A stretch of 64,000 nucleotides of DNA from Hyphomonadaceae bacterium (GTDB taxonomy: Bacteria > Pseudomonadota > Alphaproteobacteria > Caulobacterales > Aquidulcibacteraceae): assembly GCA_019636095.1 (NCBI GenBank), contig JAHBYF010000006.1, forward strand, positions 1 through 64,000, given 5' to 3'. A model generated the notes under the pieces. That model was given only the letters and a program-made list of their open reading frames with translations, did no database searches and was not told where the DNA came from. Of the stretch, positions 7,195-17,110 are shown in pieces. The position numbers and the translations under genes were made by a program. Each line of letters starts with the position of its first letter. Position 1 is the stretch's first letter.

Positions 7195-7701
7195 TTAGCG
7201 GCTCTCGTCCTCGTCATCGCCACCGGCGACGCCAAGGTCGTCGTCGGTGAATTCCTCTTCGTCTTCAATCATCGGGACTGAATCGTCGTCGCCGGCGTCG
7301 TCGCCCAGATCGGCCTCTTCCTCGGAGAACCCTTCCGGCAGCTCGTCGTCGCCGCTTTTCGATGTGACGTCGCCGTCCTCATCGTCGTCGGTGGTCAGCG
7401 GCTCAGCATCGGCCTCGGCGTCGATTTCTGACGTTTCTTCGGACTCTTCATCCTCGTTTTCGTCGTCATCATCGCCGTCATCCCCACCTGCGCGGGTCTT
7501 CTTCTTCGGCAGATCCTCGTCATCATCGTAGGCGTCGTTGGCGCTCGCGCGCGAACGGCCGCGCTTGGCGCGAACGCCTTCTTCTGACGGATCGAAACTG
7601 GTGGTGCACTTCGGGCAGACCGCCGGACGGCGGTTCAGATCGTAAAACTTAGCGCCACAGTTCGGGCAGCTCTGCTTTGCGCCCAAATCGGTTTTGGCCA
7701 A
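7195..7701 (-). CDS. FYDLN-acid family protein (TIGR02300-like)
   Basis: This 168-residue protein has an N-terminal four-cysteine zinc ribbon (CPNC, then the family signature KFYDLN, then CPKC) followed by a long, very acidic low-complexity tail of Asp/Glu runs. This is the alphaproteobacterial FYDLN-acid family, whose function is unknown. The start is TTG at 7701, preceded by GGAGAGG at short distance. The family typically sits beside aroA, as here, where it is divergently oriented. The acidic tail could mimic nucleic acid or bind basic partners, but that is speculation. Confidence 0.85.
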   Translation of the reverse strand: MAKTDLGAKQSCPNCGAKFYDLNRRPAVCPKCTTSFDPSEEGVRAKRGRSRASANDAYDDDEDLPKKKTRAGGDDGDDDDENEDEESEETSEIDAEADAEPLTTDDDEDGDVTSKSGDDELPEGFSEEEADLGDDAGDDDSVPMIEDEEEFTDDDLGVAGGDDEDESR

Positions 7702-7829
7702 ACGCCTCTCCTTCGGCTGGCTTGGGGGTGCGGCGACCCCACGCGGGGCGCTCGCTTGCCACCGTCTGGCGCGCCTGTCAAAAGCTTTGTCCCGCCCAAG
7801 TTTTTGAGCTTCCGGACGAGAGTGCCGTT

Positions 7830-9137
7830 ATGCGTCTGAAGGCGCAATTTGCCGGACCGTTACAGGGCCGCGCCCGCCCGCCAGGGGATAAATCCATCTC
7901 CCACAGAGCGCTCATCATGGGCGCCCTGGCGGAAGGCGAAACCCGAATCGAGAGCCTGCTCGAGGGTGAAGACGTGCGCCACACGGCGGCAGCGGCGCGC
8001 CTGTTCGGGGCGAACGTGGAGCGGCGAGACGATGGCGTTTGGATCGTCACCGGCGCCGGCGGCTTCAGCCAGCCGACCGAGACGGTCGATTGCGGGAATT
8101 CAGGGACCGGCGCCCGGCTGCTGATCGGAGCAGCGGCGAGCTACAAACTCAGCGCCCGGGTCGATGGCGACCAATCGCTGCGCAAGCGGCCGATGAACCG
8201 CGTGATCGCGCCGCTTTCGCAGATGGGAGCCCGCTTCGACGCCAAGCAGAACTGCCTGCCGCTGATCGTACACGGCGGCGGGCTGAAGGGGATCACCTAC
8301 CGATCGCCGATTTCTTCGGCGCAGGTGAAGTCAGCGGTGTTGCTGGCAGGATTGAACGCTGAGGGCGAGACGATCCTCATCGAGCCGGAGCGCTCGCGCG
8401 ATCACACCGAGCGGATGCTCAAGGTGTTCGGCGCGGACTTTGACTACGTTGAGATCGACGATGCGCTGCATCCGCGCGTTCGGCCAGGCAAGCTGACAGG
8501 TGCGCCGATCTATGTGCCAGGCGATCCCTCCTCAGCGGCGTTTCCAGTGGCGGCGGCGCTGATTGTGGCGAAGTCAGAGGTTCAGGTTGAGGACGTCCTC
8601 GTGAACCCACTGCGGCTCGGGTTTTTTGAAACACTGCTCGAGATGGGCGCCGATATCACCTACGAAGAGCGGCGCGACCCGATTGGGGAGCCAATCGCGA
8701 ATCTCATCGTGAGGGCTTCCAGCCTGCATGGCGCTACGCCGCCGCCGCGGCGCGCGCCCGCGATGATCGATGAGTTCCCGATCCTGGCGGCGGTTGCAGC
8801 TTTTGCCGACGGCGAGACCCGAATTACCGGCGCAACCGAGCTGCGTGTAAAGGAAAGTGATCGGATCACGCTCATGGTCGATGGCCTTCGGGCGTGCGGC
8901 GTTGAGGCCGAGGAATTGCCGGACGGGCTGGTTGTCAACGGCCGCGGGCCGAAGAGTGTTCGTGGCGGAGCAGAAATCCGCACACTGGGCGACCATCGGA
9001 TCGCCATGTCGTTCCTGGTTCTAGGGTTGGGTTCTAAGGAGCCTGTAACAGTGGATGACGCGGACATGATCGCCACGTCCTTCCCGGAGTTTGCGGCGTT
9101 CATGCAGGGGCTCGGCGCAGACATAACGGCGCGTTAG
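7830..9137 (+). CDS. aroA: 3-phosphoshikimate 1-carboxyvinyltransferase (EPSP synthase)
   Basis: This enzyme joins shikimate-3-phosphate and phosphoenolpyruvate in the sixth step of the shikimate pathway to aromatic amino acids. The 435-residue length is normal. Family motifs are clear: GDKSISHRALIMGALAEGET near the start, CGNSGTGARLL near residue 90, and the late IDEFPILA and LRVKESDRI segments. The ATG at 7830 places the first motif at about residue 20 as in homologues; the open frame continues further upstream but without homologous sequence. In related genomes aroA is followed directly by cmk and rpsA; here about 8 kb of accessory genes intervene. Confidence 0.95.
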   Translation: MRLKAQFAGPLQGRARPPGDKSISHRALIMGALAEGETRIESLLEGEDVRHTAAAARLFGANVERRDDGVWIVTGAGGFSQPTETVDCGNSGTGARLLIGAAASYKLSARVDGDQSLRKRPMNRVIAPLSQMGARFDAKQNCLPLIVHGGGLKGITYRSPISSAQVKSAVLLAGLNAEGETILIEPERSRDHTERMLKVFGADFDYVEIDDALHPRVRPGKLTGAPIYVPGDPSSAAFPVAAALIVAKSEVQVEDVLVNPLRLGFFETLLEMGADITYEERRDPIGEPIANLIVRASSLHGATPPPRRAPAMIDEFPILAAVAAFADGETRITGATELRVKESDRITLMVDGLRACGVEAEELPDGLVVNGRGPKSVRGGAEIRTLGDHRIAMSFLVLGLGSKEPVTVDDADMIATSFPEFAAFMQGLGADITAR

Positions 9138-9227
9138 CGGCGCCATTAACTGCGGCTTCACCAACCTCTTAACGCGCTCCATTAACGACACCTGTGCATG
9201 CTGCGCCCAAATATAGGGTGTGGGGCA

Positions 9228-11516
9228 ATGCGTATATCGATCCTGTGCGCGCTCGTATTGGGCGTGTACGCAATTTGCGTTGCGGGAGCTGCTGAAGCGC
9301 AGCAGCAAGCGGCGCAAGGTCACGATTGGATCGCACGCGGCGAGACCCTCGCCCACCGCATCGAGACGGGCAATCTCGTCATTACGCCAGAAGTGAAACG
9401 CCGGCGCGCACAAGCTGCGCAGAATCTGCAGGGCGATGCACGGCTGATGGTTCTCTACGACATGGCCGCAGACTACTATGTCGCGTCCGACGCGGGCGCC
9501 GCCGCGACCTCGATCGTCAGACTTGAACAAGAAGCCAGCGCTCAATCGAGCACCCGCTACATGGCAATGGCTGCTATGCTGCGCGCCTACGCCCCTGCCC
9601 TCGACGGCGATTATGTTGCGGCGCGTTCCAATCTCGCTGCTGCGCTCGCGAACATCACCGACCCTTATGTGCGAGCTGCCGGTGAACGTTTGCGCGCGTA
9701 TGCGCTCACAGATCTCGGCATGTTCGGCAATTCACTCGAAGCGGCTCGCGCTGGCTTGCTGCACCTGCCGGACACGCCAGAAACGCGGCCGCTACGATCG
9801 GGCCTGCACGATGCCATGGCGTACAATTCTGTCCGCGTTGGCGACTATGAGACGGCGCTTATGCATCTGGAGCGCACGGTCGAGCTAGATACGCTGGCCG
9901 GGCGTCCAATCGACGGATCAGTCATCATCAACAACGTTGCCGGAATGTTTGCGGAAGCAGGCGCTACGGCAGAAGCCACCCACCTGGCCCAGATCCATCG
10001 CAATGTAACAGCGGGCATGAACGATCCGGTGCAGACATTCTTCACCGACATGCTCTGCGCACGCGTGAACCTACTGGCTGGCAACTACCAATCGGCAGTG
10101 CAATGCGCCGACGAAGGACGCGCCATGAGCGGTGCTCCGGTCGAATACATCACGCGATTGCTTGTGTATCGGGTGCACGCCCTGGCCCGCCTCGGACGCG
10201 CCTCGGACGCGCGTGCGGCGATGCAGGAACTCCGAAGCATGGCGTCCGAACGCGGCGACCCGAACCTCTCCGAAAAGCTCGACTTGATCGAGCCCGAGAT
10301 TCTGGATGCGGAGGGTCGCCACGCTGAGGCTTTTGCCGCCATGCTGCACGCGCATGAGACAAGCGAACGCAACCAAATGACACGCTTCAACGCCGGAGTC
10401 CGGGAGTTGCGGGCAAACATGGAGAGCGAAGTCGCTCAAGCTGAGGCGCGCGCTGAAGCGCAAGCGATCCAATCGAGCTTACAAGCGCAAACGTTGAAGA
10501 TGATGACGCTGGCGGCCGTGATGGCCGGCGCCTGTGTGCTGGCCCTGCTGGTGATCGCGCTGCTCATCTATCGCAGCCGCCGCGCGATGCTTCGCGCCGT
10601 TGGTCGCGCGGAAGAAATTCTCGCACGGCGCGGCGCAGATGCGCCTGCAAACGATGACGGCAAGAAGCGCGGGCCGACCCGGCGCCTCGCTCTTATTCTC
10701 GACGAGATTGCCCGCCGCGACGTCGAGCTGAGGCGTGCTTTCGCCGAACTCGAGACGGCGCGCGCGACAGCAGAACAAGCCAACGTCGCGAAGTCTCAGT
10801 TCCTCGCGACCATGAGTCACGAGTTGCGCACGCCGCTGAACGCCATCATCGGCTATGGCGAGTTGCTGATGGAAAACGCCGACGCGCGTGGCGACGAGCA
10901 GGACCGCGACGACCTCAAACGCATTCACGGCGCCGCCCACCGGCTCCTCTCGATGATCAACGATGTCCTCGATCTGTCCAAGATCGAAGCGGGCGCGGCA
11001 ATCGTCTCGAATGACGAGATCGATATTGAAGGCATGATCGCCGAGGTGGTCTCCACTGTCAGGCCCGCAGCGACCGCAAAGGGAAGCACCATCACCGTCG
11101 AGGCCGAACCCTGCTTGGGAACGCTCGCGACAGACGGCTTCAAACTAAGCCAGTGTCTCTTGAACCTGATGTCGAACGCCGCGAAGTTCACACAGGACGG
11201 ACAGATCAAACTCGTCGCCGAGCGCGATCCGCAATGGGCCACGTTCCACGTCATCGACACCGGCATTGGCATTTCTCCCGACGCGCAACAGCGCCTGTTC
11301 CAACCTTTCGTTCAGGCGGATGCGACGACAACGCGTGCGTACGGCGGCACGGGTCTTGGTCTTGCAATTACGCGCCGTCTCGCCCGGCTTTTGGGCGGCG
11401 ACGTTACGGTGAAGAGCGTCTTGGGTCAGGGATCAGTTTTCACATTGCGTATCCCTGTGCAGGCGCCGCTGGAACTCAATGTTCCGGCCAACGACGTAGC
11501 GCGCGACGCCGCATGA
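9228..11516 (+). CDS. Sensor histidine kinase with periplasmic TPR-like sensor
   Basis: This 762-residue protein begins with a signal peptide (MRISILCALVLGVYAICVAG...EA). A long helical repeat region of about 380 residues resembling TPR repeats follows, then a coiled segment, one membrane helix near residues 425-448 and a second coiled linker. The kinase core has a HisKA box (SHELRTPLN, His near 530) and a HATPase domain with N (LLNLMSNAAKF), DTGIGI and GTGLGLAI boxes. It should autophosphorylate in response to a periplasmic or protein signal. No receiver domain or regulator gene lies beside it, so its partner is unknown. The ATG at 9228 was preferred because it starts the signal peptide. Confidence 0.85.
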   Translation: MRISILCALVLGVYAICVAGAAEAQQQAAQGHDWIARGETLAHRIETGNLVITPEVKRRRAQAAQNLQGDARLMVLYDMAADYYVASDAGAAATSIVRLEQEASAQSSTRYMAMAAMLRAYAPALDGDYVAARSNLAAALANITDPYVRAAGERLRAYALTDLGMFGNSLEAARAGLLHLPDTPETRPLRSGLHDAMAYNSVRVGDYETALMHLERTVELDTLAGRPIDGSVIINNVAGMFAEAGATAEATHLAQIHRNVTAGMNDPVQTFFTDMLCARVNLLAGNYQSAVQCADEGRAMSGAPVEYITRLLVYRVHALARLGRASDARAAMQELRSMASERGDPNLSEKLDLIEPEILDAEGRHAEAFAAMLHAHETSERNQMTRFNAGVRELRANMESEVAQAEARAEAQAIQSSLQAQTLKMMTLAAVMAGACVLALLVIALLIYRSRRAMLRAVGRAEEILARRGADAPANDDGKKRGPTRRLALILDEIARRDVELRRAFAELETARATAEQANVAKSQFLATMSHELRTPLNAIIGYGELLMENADARGDEQDRDDLKRIHGAAHRLLSMINDVLDLSKIEAGAAIVSNDEIDIEGMIAEVVSTVRPAATAKGSTITVEAEPCLGTLATDGFKLSQCLLNLMSNAAKFTQDGQIKLVAERDPQWATFHVIDTGIGISPDAQQRLFQPFVQADATTTRAYGGTGLGLAITRRLARLLGGDVTVKSVLGQGSVFTLRIPVQAPLELNVPANDVARDAA

Positions 11517-11571
11517 GTTCCCAGTGAACTCCCTGCCCTCAAGCGCGTTGTGCGCTTAGAGGAGCAGTTCA

Positions 11572-12033
11572 ATGAAGAAATTGTTGGCGAGCGTAGTCCT
11601 GGCGTTGAGCGTCTCCGCTGGCGCGATTGCGTATGCGCAAATCAAAGAAGAGCCCATGATGGAGGGCGTCCGCGGGCAGCCGATGGATGCGCCGCCGCCG
11701 CCCGTCGTTGCGCCCGAAGCCGAAACAACGGCTGTCGATGCACGCAGCCTGGCAAGCGACGAGGCCATTGGAGCGGCGCGCCGTTACTACCGCGCGCAGT
11801 GCAATCAATACGAGTCCGCGGGGTTCTGCGATTGTGTCACCGCAGGTGTGGCGCAGGCTTTGATGCCTGAGGAGGTTCGCATTGCTGGCCGCACTATTGG
11901 CGAGCGAATAATCGCAGAAGGCGATGCGCCATATGCCGCGCAGTCGGATGCGACAGCTGCAATGAGTTCGGCGGAGCGGATCGAGCAAGTCGAAGGTCAT
12001 TACGCTGACGCGTGCGCGTCGTACCGCAGCTAA
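11572..12033 (+). CDS. Small exported protein of unknown function
   Basis: This 153-residue protein has a clear signal peptide (MKKLLASVVLALSVSAGAIAYAQ) and then a proline-rich linker (MDAPPPPVVAPEAE). The mature part is helical and carries four cysteines (QCNQY, FCDCV, DACAS) that could form disulfides. GAGGAG lies just before the ATG. Its stop overlaps the stop of the convergent symporter gene by four bases. It follows the TPR sensor kinase by 55 bases on the same strand and may share its transcript. No function can be assigned. Confidence 0.75.
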   Translation: MKKLLASVVLALSVSAGAIAYAQIKEEPMMEGVRGQPMDAPPPPVVAPEAETTAVDARSLASDEAIGAARRYYRAQCNQYESAGFCDCVTAGVAQALMPEEVRIAGRTIGERIIAEGDAPYAAQSDATAAMSSAERIEQVEGHYADACASYRS

Positions 12034-13289
12034 GGGGCCGGCGACCCTTCATCTTCGCGCCGCGCACCGCGCGCGAGGATGGAGGTGGCGGCCAAATCGC
12101 CGGTGACGTTGCCAAGCGTGCGGAAGATGTCGGGGATTACCTCCACCGCGATGAGAATGCCAAGCACTTCGGTGGGAACGCCCAGCGCTAAGCAAATCGG
12201 CGCAATCGACGCAATGAACGAAACTTGGCCCGGCAGGCCGACGGCGGCGATGCTGACAGCATAGGCGACGATGATCGCACTCACGATCTGAACCATCGAA
12301 GGTTCGAGATTGTAGAGATGCGCGATGAAGAAGCAGACGGCGAGGTTCGCCACCGGACTGGTGAACCGGAAGACGGCGACAGCGAGCGGCAGGATCACGT
12401 CCGCGACTCGTGGTGAGATTTGAAGGCCGCGAAGCGCGGCTTCCAGCATCGCCGGCAACGATGCAAGCGACGACTGGGTTGACGCCGCAATCGCCCACAC
12501 TGGGGTCGCAGCAGACGTGAAGCGCGCAATTGGCTGACCACCAAAGGTGATCGCAATCAGCCATGCGATGACGGTTGAGCCAGCCGTTATCCCGGTGACC
12601 ATCACAACGTATTGAGCGAGCGTCCCGGCGGCGGAGAACCCCGCATGCAAACCGACGCCAAGCGCTAGAGCAAACACGCCAAACGGGCCGGCGAGCAACA
12701 CCCAATGCACGATCTTGATCATCGCTTCGGAGACAGCGCGAAAGAAGTTGACGATCTGCGCGCGCATTTCTGGCGCGAGGGTCGCGGCGGCGAAACCGAA
12801 GAAAATCGAGAACACAACAAGCGCCAGCATGCCGTCCTCGGCGGCGGCCTTGATTGGGTTGTAAGGCGCCAATCCCTGCAGCCATGAAGCGAAGGTTGGC
12901 GCTTCGCTGATCGTAACGCCCTGGTCGCCGACACCGGCAATGAACAGGTCCGCCGCGGCGCGATCAAGCGGCCAAATGGCGAGCCAGCCATTGGTGACAA
13001 ACGTCGTGCAGATGGCGGCGAAGAAGAGCAGCACCGTAAAGAGCACGACACCCCGCGCGACAAGGCCGCCGGTTTTGGCGGTGTCGGCGACGGACGCGAT
13101 CGCGGTGATCAGCAGCGACACAACGAGCGGCACGACCGTCATGCGCAGCGTATTGAGCCAAAGACCGCCAAACGGCTCGATGACACTTGCGACGTTTGTG
13201 ATGGTGGGATCGCCGCTCGCGCGCACGAGCGCGCCGGCGACGAGGCCAGCAACCAGCGACAGCAATACGATGACTGAGATAGATTTCAC
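12030..13289 (-). CDS. Dicarboxylate/amino acid:cation symporter (SDF/DAACS family)
   Basis: A 419-residue inner-membrane carrier of the glutamate/C4-dicarboxylate symporter family (GltP/DctA type). It has multiple hydrophobic segments, the TLRMTVVPLVVSLLITAIA segment of the family in the N-terminal part, and a serine-rich AASTQSSLASLPAM motif of the re-entrant loop. Transport is driven by H+ or Na+; substrate cannot be fixed from sequence. The start is GTG at 13289 with GAGG upstream. It lies 54 bases downstream of the monooxygenase gene on the same strand and may be co-transcribed. Confidence 0.88.
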   Translation of the reverse strand: MKSISVIVLLSLVAGLVAGALVRASGDPTITNVASVIEPFGGLWLNTLRMTVVPLVVSLLITAIASVADTAKTGGLVARGVVLFTVLLFFAAICTTFVTNGWLAIWPLDRAAADLFIAGVGDQGVTISEAPTFASWLQGLAPYNPIKAAAEDGMLALVVFSIFFGFAAATLAPEMRAQIVNFFRAVSEAMIKIVHWVLLAGPFGVFALALGVGLHAGFSAAGTLAQYVVMVTGITAGSTVIAWLIAITFGGQPIARFTSAATPVWAIAASTQSSLASLPAMLEAALRGLQISPRVADVILPLAVAVFRFTSPVANLAVCFFIAHLYNLEPSMVQIVSAIIVAYAVSIAAVGLPGQVSFIASIAPICLALGVPTEVLGILIAVEVIPDIFRTLGNVTGDLAATSILARGARREDEGSPAP

Positions 13290-13343
13290 GCGCGACCTCG
13301 GGAGAGCGAGATCAGCGGTCGTAGCCGATGCTGCAACGCAGCG

Positions 13344-14846
13344 CTACTCCGCCGCGACCGCTTCGCGAGAGGCAGGCGTGCGCTCGATAGCCGCCGGCTT
13401 CTTTTTGAACTCAAGGACCCCATCCTCGATGCGCCCATAGCGCAGGTCCATGATGTCATGGCCGTATGACTGGTTCTGCTTCCAGGGCGCTTTGCTGGTT
13501 TGTTTGGGCAACAGGTGATTGGCGCGCTGGAAATAGCCCGACGAGAAGTCTGCGAATGGCTTGTCTTCGTGCGGGCCGGCGTCCAGGCGCGGCGTGGCTG
13601 AGGCCAGACCGTACATATCCATGTAATTGATGAGTCGACAGGCGTACTCGTTGATGAGATCGGCGCGAAGCGTCCAGGACGCATTCGTATAACCAAAGAC
13701 GAAAGCCATGTTCGGCACATCCGAGAACATCGCGCCCTTATACGTATAGCATTGGCCCGGCTCGATCCGCTTGCCATCGACAACGATCTCGGCACCGCCG
13801 AGCATGCGCAAGTTCAGCCCCGTTGCGGTGATGATGATATCGGCTTCGAGTTCCTTGCCGGACTTGAGCTTCAACCCTTTCTCGGTGAAGCGCTCGATAT
13901 GATCGGTCTCGACGGAGGCTTTGCCCTCTTTGATCGCGATGAACATGTCGTTGTCGGGCACGAGGCAGAGACGCTGCTCCCACGGATTGTAGGGTGGCGT
14001 GAAATGGGTCTCCATGTCGTAATCAGGGCCGAGCTGTTCACGGATCAGACCGAGCAGGCGCTCGCGCGTCTTTTCCGGACGCTTGCGCGCCAGGCGAAAG
14101 AATATTTGTTGGAAGACGATTTTGCGAAGACGAGTGAGGTCGTACGCAAAGTGGCGCGGCAGGTGCCTGCGTCCCCAATTCGCCAGCGCGTCCTCGGCGG
14201 GCAATGAGACCATATAGGTCGGCGTACGCTGGAGCATCGTCACGTGCGCGGCTTTGTCCGTCATGGACGGCACCAACGTCACAGCGGTTGCGCCTGATCC
14301 GATCACGACGACGCGCTTGCCCGCATAGTCGAGATTTTCCGGCCAATGTTGCGGGTGGATGATCTGCCCTTTGAAGGAGTCTGTTCCCTCCCAGGTCGGC
14401 AAATAGCCTTCCTCGTAATTGTAGTATCCGGCACAGACGTGGAAGAAATTGCAGGTGAAGCGCTTGGTTGCGCCTTCGTGCTCGGCTTCAACGGTCCACA
14501 GCGCATCTTCAGACGACCAGCTCGCGCGTCTCACGCCGTGCTTGAAGCGGATGTGTTTGTCGATGCCATACTCGGCAGCGGTTTCGTGCACGTACTTCCA
14601 GATCGAAGGGCCGTCGGCGATCGCCTTCTCTTCCGTCCACGGTTTGAACGAATAGCCGAGCGTGAACATGTCGCTATCAGAGCGGATGCCGGGATAGCGA
14701 AAGAGATCCCAGGTGCCGCCCATGTCGGCGCGGTTCTCTAGGATCACGTAGCTCTTGTTGGGACAGTCGCGCTGCAGATAGTAGCCCGCGCCAATACCCG
14801 AGATGCCGGCGCCTACAACGACGACGTCAAAATGTTCAGTGCTCAT
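13344..14846 (-). CDS. Flavin-containing Baeyer-Villiger-type monooxygenase
   Basis: A 500-residue class B flavoprotein monooxygenase. It has an N-terminal FAD Rossmann motif (GAGISG, residues 12-17), the FxGxxxHxxxW signature (FKGQIIHPQHW, near 160) that marks Baeyer-Villiger and related monooxygenases, and a second NADPH motif (VVIGSGATAV, near 187). Such enzymes use NADPH and O2 to insert oxygen into ketones or oxidise heteroatoms; substrate is unknown. The start at ATG 14846 was chosen because the reading frame open further upstream is the out-of-phase end of a frameshifted kinase gene, not part of this enzyme. Confidence 0.85.
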   Translation of the reverse strand: MSTEHFDVVVVGAGISGIGAGYYLQRDCPNKSYVILENRADMGGTWDLFRYPGIRSDSDMFTLGYSFKPWTEEKAIADGPSIWKYVHETAAEYGIDKHIRFKHGVRRASWSSEDALWTVEAEHEGATKRFTCNFFHVCAGYYNYEEGYLPTWEGTDSFKGQIIHPQHWPENLDYAGKRVVVIGSGATAVTLVPSMTDKAAHVTMLQRTPTYMVSLPAEDALANWGRRHLPRHFAYDLTRLRKIVFQQIFFRLARKRPEKTRERLLGLIREQLGPDYDMETHFTPPYNPWEQRLCLVPDNDMFIAIKEGKASVETDHIERFTEKGLKLKSGKELEADIIITATGLNLRMLGGAEIVVDGKRIEPGQCYTYKGAMFSDVPNMAFVFGYTNASWTLRADLINEYACRLINYMDMYGLASATPRLDAGPHEDKPFADFSSGYFQRANHLLPKQTSKAPWKQNQSYGHDIMDLRYGRIEDGVLEFKKKPAAIERTPASREAVAAE

Positions 14847-14899
14847 GGTCAAATCCCGCGCCGAAGTTGACGCGATGTCAAGATGCACATGGCGGAACG

Positions 14900-17000
14900 T
14901 CAGCCGTCGAGCAGCGCGCGGATGGTCGCTGCGAGCTGACCGCCCCTGTAGGGCTTGGCGAGGAAGCGCGCGCCAGCCTGGACGAGACCGTTGCGCATGA
15001 CCGAAGCGTCGGCATAGCCGGAGGTGAACAATATCTTGACCCCTGGGCGCGCTTTGAGGGCGTGCTCGGCCACGTCCTTTCCGGTCAGTGCGCCGGGCAT
15101 GACCATATCCGTGATGACCAGATCGTGCGTCGCTATCGAGCAGGCGTGTCGCTTCGGCGCCGTTTGTGGCTTCCGTCACCACATAGCCGCGCTCCCGCAA
15201 GCTCTCAGCGGCAAGCAAACGAACCTGAGCGTCATCCTCAACGACGAGAATGCTTTCGGTTCCGCGCTCCAATGCGCCGGTTTCTGCAACACGCGCACCT
15301 TCAGCGCCCGACGTATCACGGGGCAAATAGAGGCGCACCGTCGTGCCATGCCCCACTTCACTGTAGATTTTTACATGACCCTTTGACTGGCGGGTGAAGC
15401 CGTAAATCATGCTGAGGCCCAAGCCGGATCCTTTGCCAACGTCCTTCGTCGTGAAGAAGGGCTCCAGAGCGCGATCGCGCACCTCGGCCGACATGCCGAC
15501 GCCGGTATCCGTAACCGCGAGTGCAACATAATCGCCCGGCGTAACGTCGGTATTTTGGGAGGCATAGTGCGTGTCGAGGTGGGCGTTATGCGTCTCAACG
15601 GTAAGTTTGCCTCCCTCCGGCATCGCATCTCGCGCGTTGATCGCCAGATTCAGCAATGCGCTTTCGACCTGGGCGCGATCTGCGTGTGCACGCCAAAGAT
15701 CGGCCGCGAGTACAAATTCCGTTTCCACACGCGCGCCCAACGAACGGCGCAACATATCCTCCATGGCGGTAACGGTGCCATTCACATCGACCGCAGACAA
15801 CTGCAGTGCCTGCCGGCGCGAAAAGGCCAACAATTGCCGGATCAAATTGGCGGCGTTGTCGGCGGCATAGAGGATGGCGTCGACGCGAGGCCGAACCTCG
15901 TCAGAAACGCGGGTCAGCAGGGAATCCGCCGCGCTGACGATAATGGTGAGCAGATTGTTGAAGTCATGCGCCACGCCGCCGGTGAGCTGACCAAGCGATT
16001 CGAGCCGCTGCGCCTCAGCGAAGCGCTGTTGCTGTTGGAACAAAGCCATCTCCGCGGCGTGGCGCGCTGCGAGCTGACGCAAGATCAGCCAAACCGCCAG
16101 GCCGAGCGCGATAAGCATCCCGGCGATGATGAGGCCGCCAACAATCACTTCTTGCCGCCAGGCAGCGAGCGCCTGAGATTCCGAGAGTGAGACCGCGACC
16201 AAAAGATCCCGTTCGCCAGACGACGCATAGGCGGTGATCATTGGCGCACCGCCGTCAGTGATTGCACCACGGATGATGCCGGCGCCGTTCAAGATACGAG
16301 GATCCACGGCCGTGGCGCCCGCAAGCCGCGGCTCTTCCAACAAAACCTCTCCGTTGCGATGCAAAACCCGCACAACGCCGCTCTCAGCGTCGATGCTGCC
16401 GTAGAAATTGCGCAACGACTCGGGTGAGAACATCGCAATGACAGCTCCGCTGACGCGGCCATTATTGATCAGGCGCCTCCCAAAGGGCACAAGCAGCGCG
16501 CCAGTGTCAGGCGACGCGACTGGCGGCTCGTCAATGATCTGTGGCGCCTCCTGGCCTTGGAGTGAATCGAAGATTGCGCCGCTCTGGCGGCGCTGGCCGA
16601 TAAGGTTTTCAAGCGTTGAGTGACGAATGACACCCGCAGCATCCATCACCGACAACGAGTCAACAGTGGTGGCGCCAGCCCTCGCAGCTTCCAGGACGCC
16701 TTCCCATTGCCTGCTAGGCCCGGCCGGTCCGCCAAGGCGCTCACTCTGCGCCTCGATTTGCGCCAGGCGCGCGTCCATCGCACCCATGGTTCGATCAAGG
16801 TGAGCGCTCAAGATGGTGCTGTAGCTTTGAGCGCGGTCACGTGCGGCGGCAATGGCGTTTTGGTGGAGGCCGGTGAAGCCGATCACGGCGACAAGCAAGA
16901 TGAATGCGCCGAAGAGACCCGCAAATGTCAGCACCCGTCGACGCAAGTCCGCGTAAGACAGAGCGCTCTCTAGACTTCGCTTTGCCGCGGCGGCTTGCAT
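14900..17000 (-). pseudogene. Hybrid sensor histidine kinase with a frameshift in its receiver domain
   Basis: The gene encodes a membrane helix near the N-terminus, a periplasmic sensor region (probably Cache-like), a second membrane helix, then HisKA (GGVAHDFNNLL), HATPase (GSGLGLSMIYGF) and a receiver domain beginning ILVVEDDAQVRLLAAESL. Within the receiver, near 15128, the frame shifts. The first frame reads LLDSD and then nonsense, while the +1 frame resumes as DLVITDMVMPGALTGKDVA and continues to a proper LAKPY...ALLDG end at 14900. Dropping one base in GACGCACGAT restores the domain. It is either a real frameshift, leaving a kinase with a broken receiver, or a sequencing error. The ATG at 17000 follows GGGGAGGG. 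Confidence 0.8.
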
Positions 17001-17110
17001 GTCCGCTGTGATCCCTCCCCTCGTGTGGCTATCGTGTAGCAATCGTCTTGTGCAACGCGCCAGCGCATTTTGGCTGCTGGTCTTGAAATAATCTCTGCTA
17101 GAGAGCGGCG

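Noticed and set aside
13344..17042. A single 1,232-residue kinase-monooxygenase fusion frame
   Set aside because: The join lies in nonsense sequence after a frameshift; the receiver domain continues in another frame and the monooxygenase has its own start at 14846.
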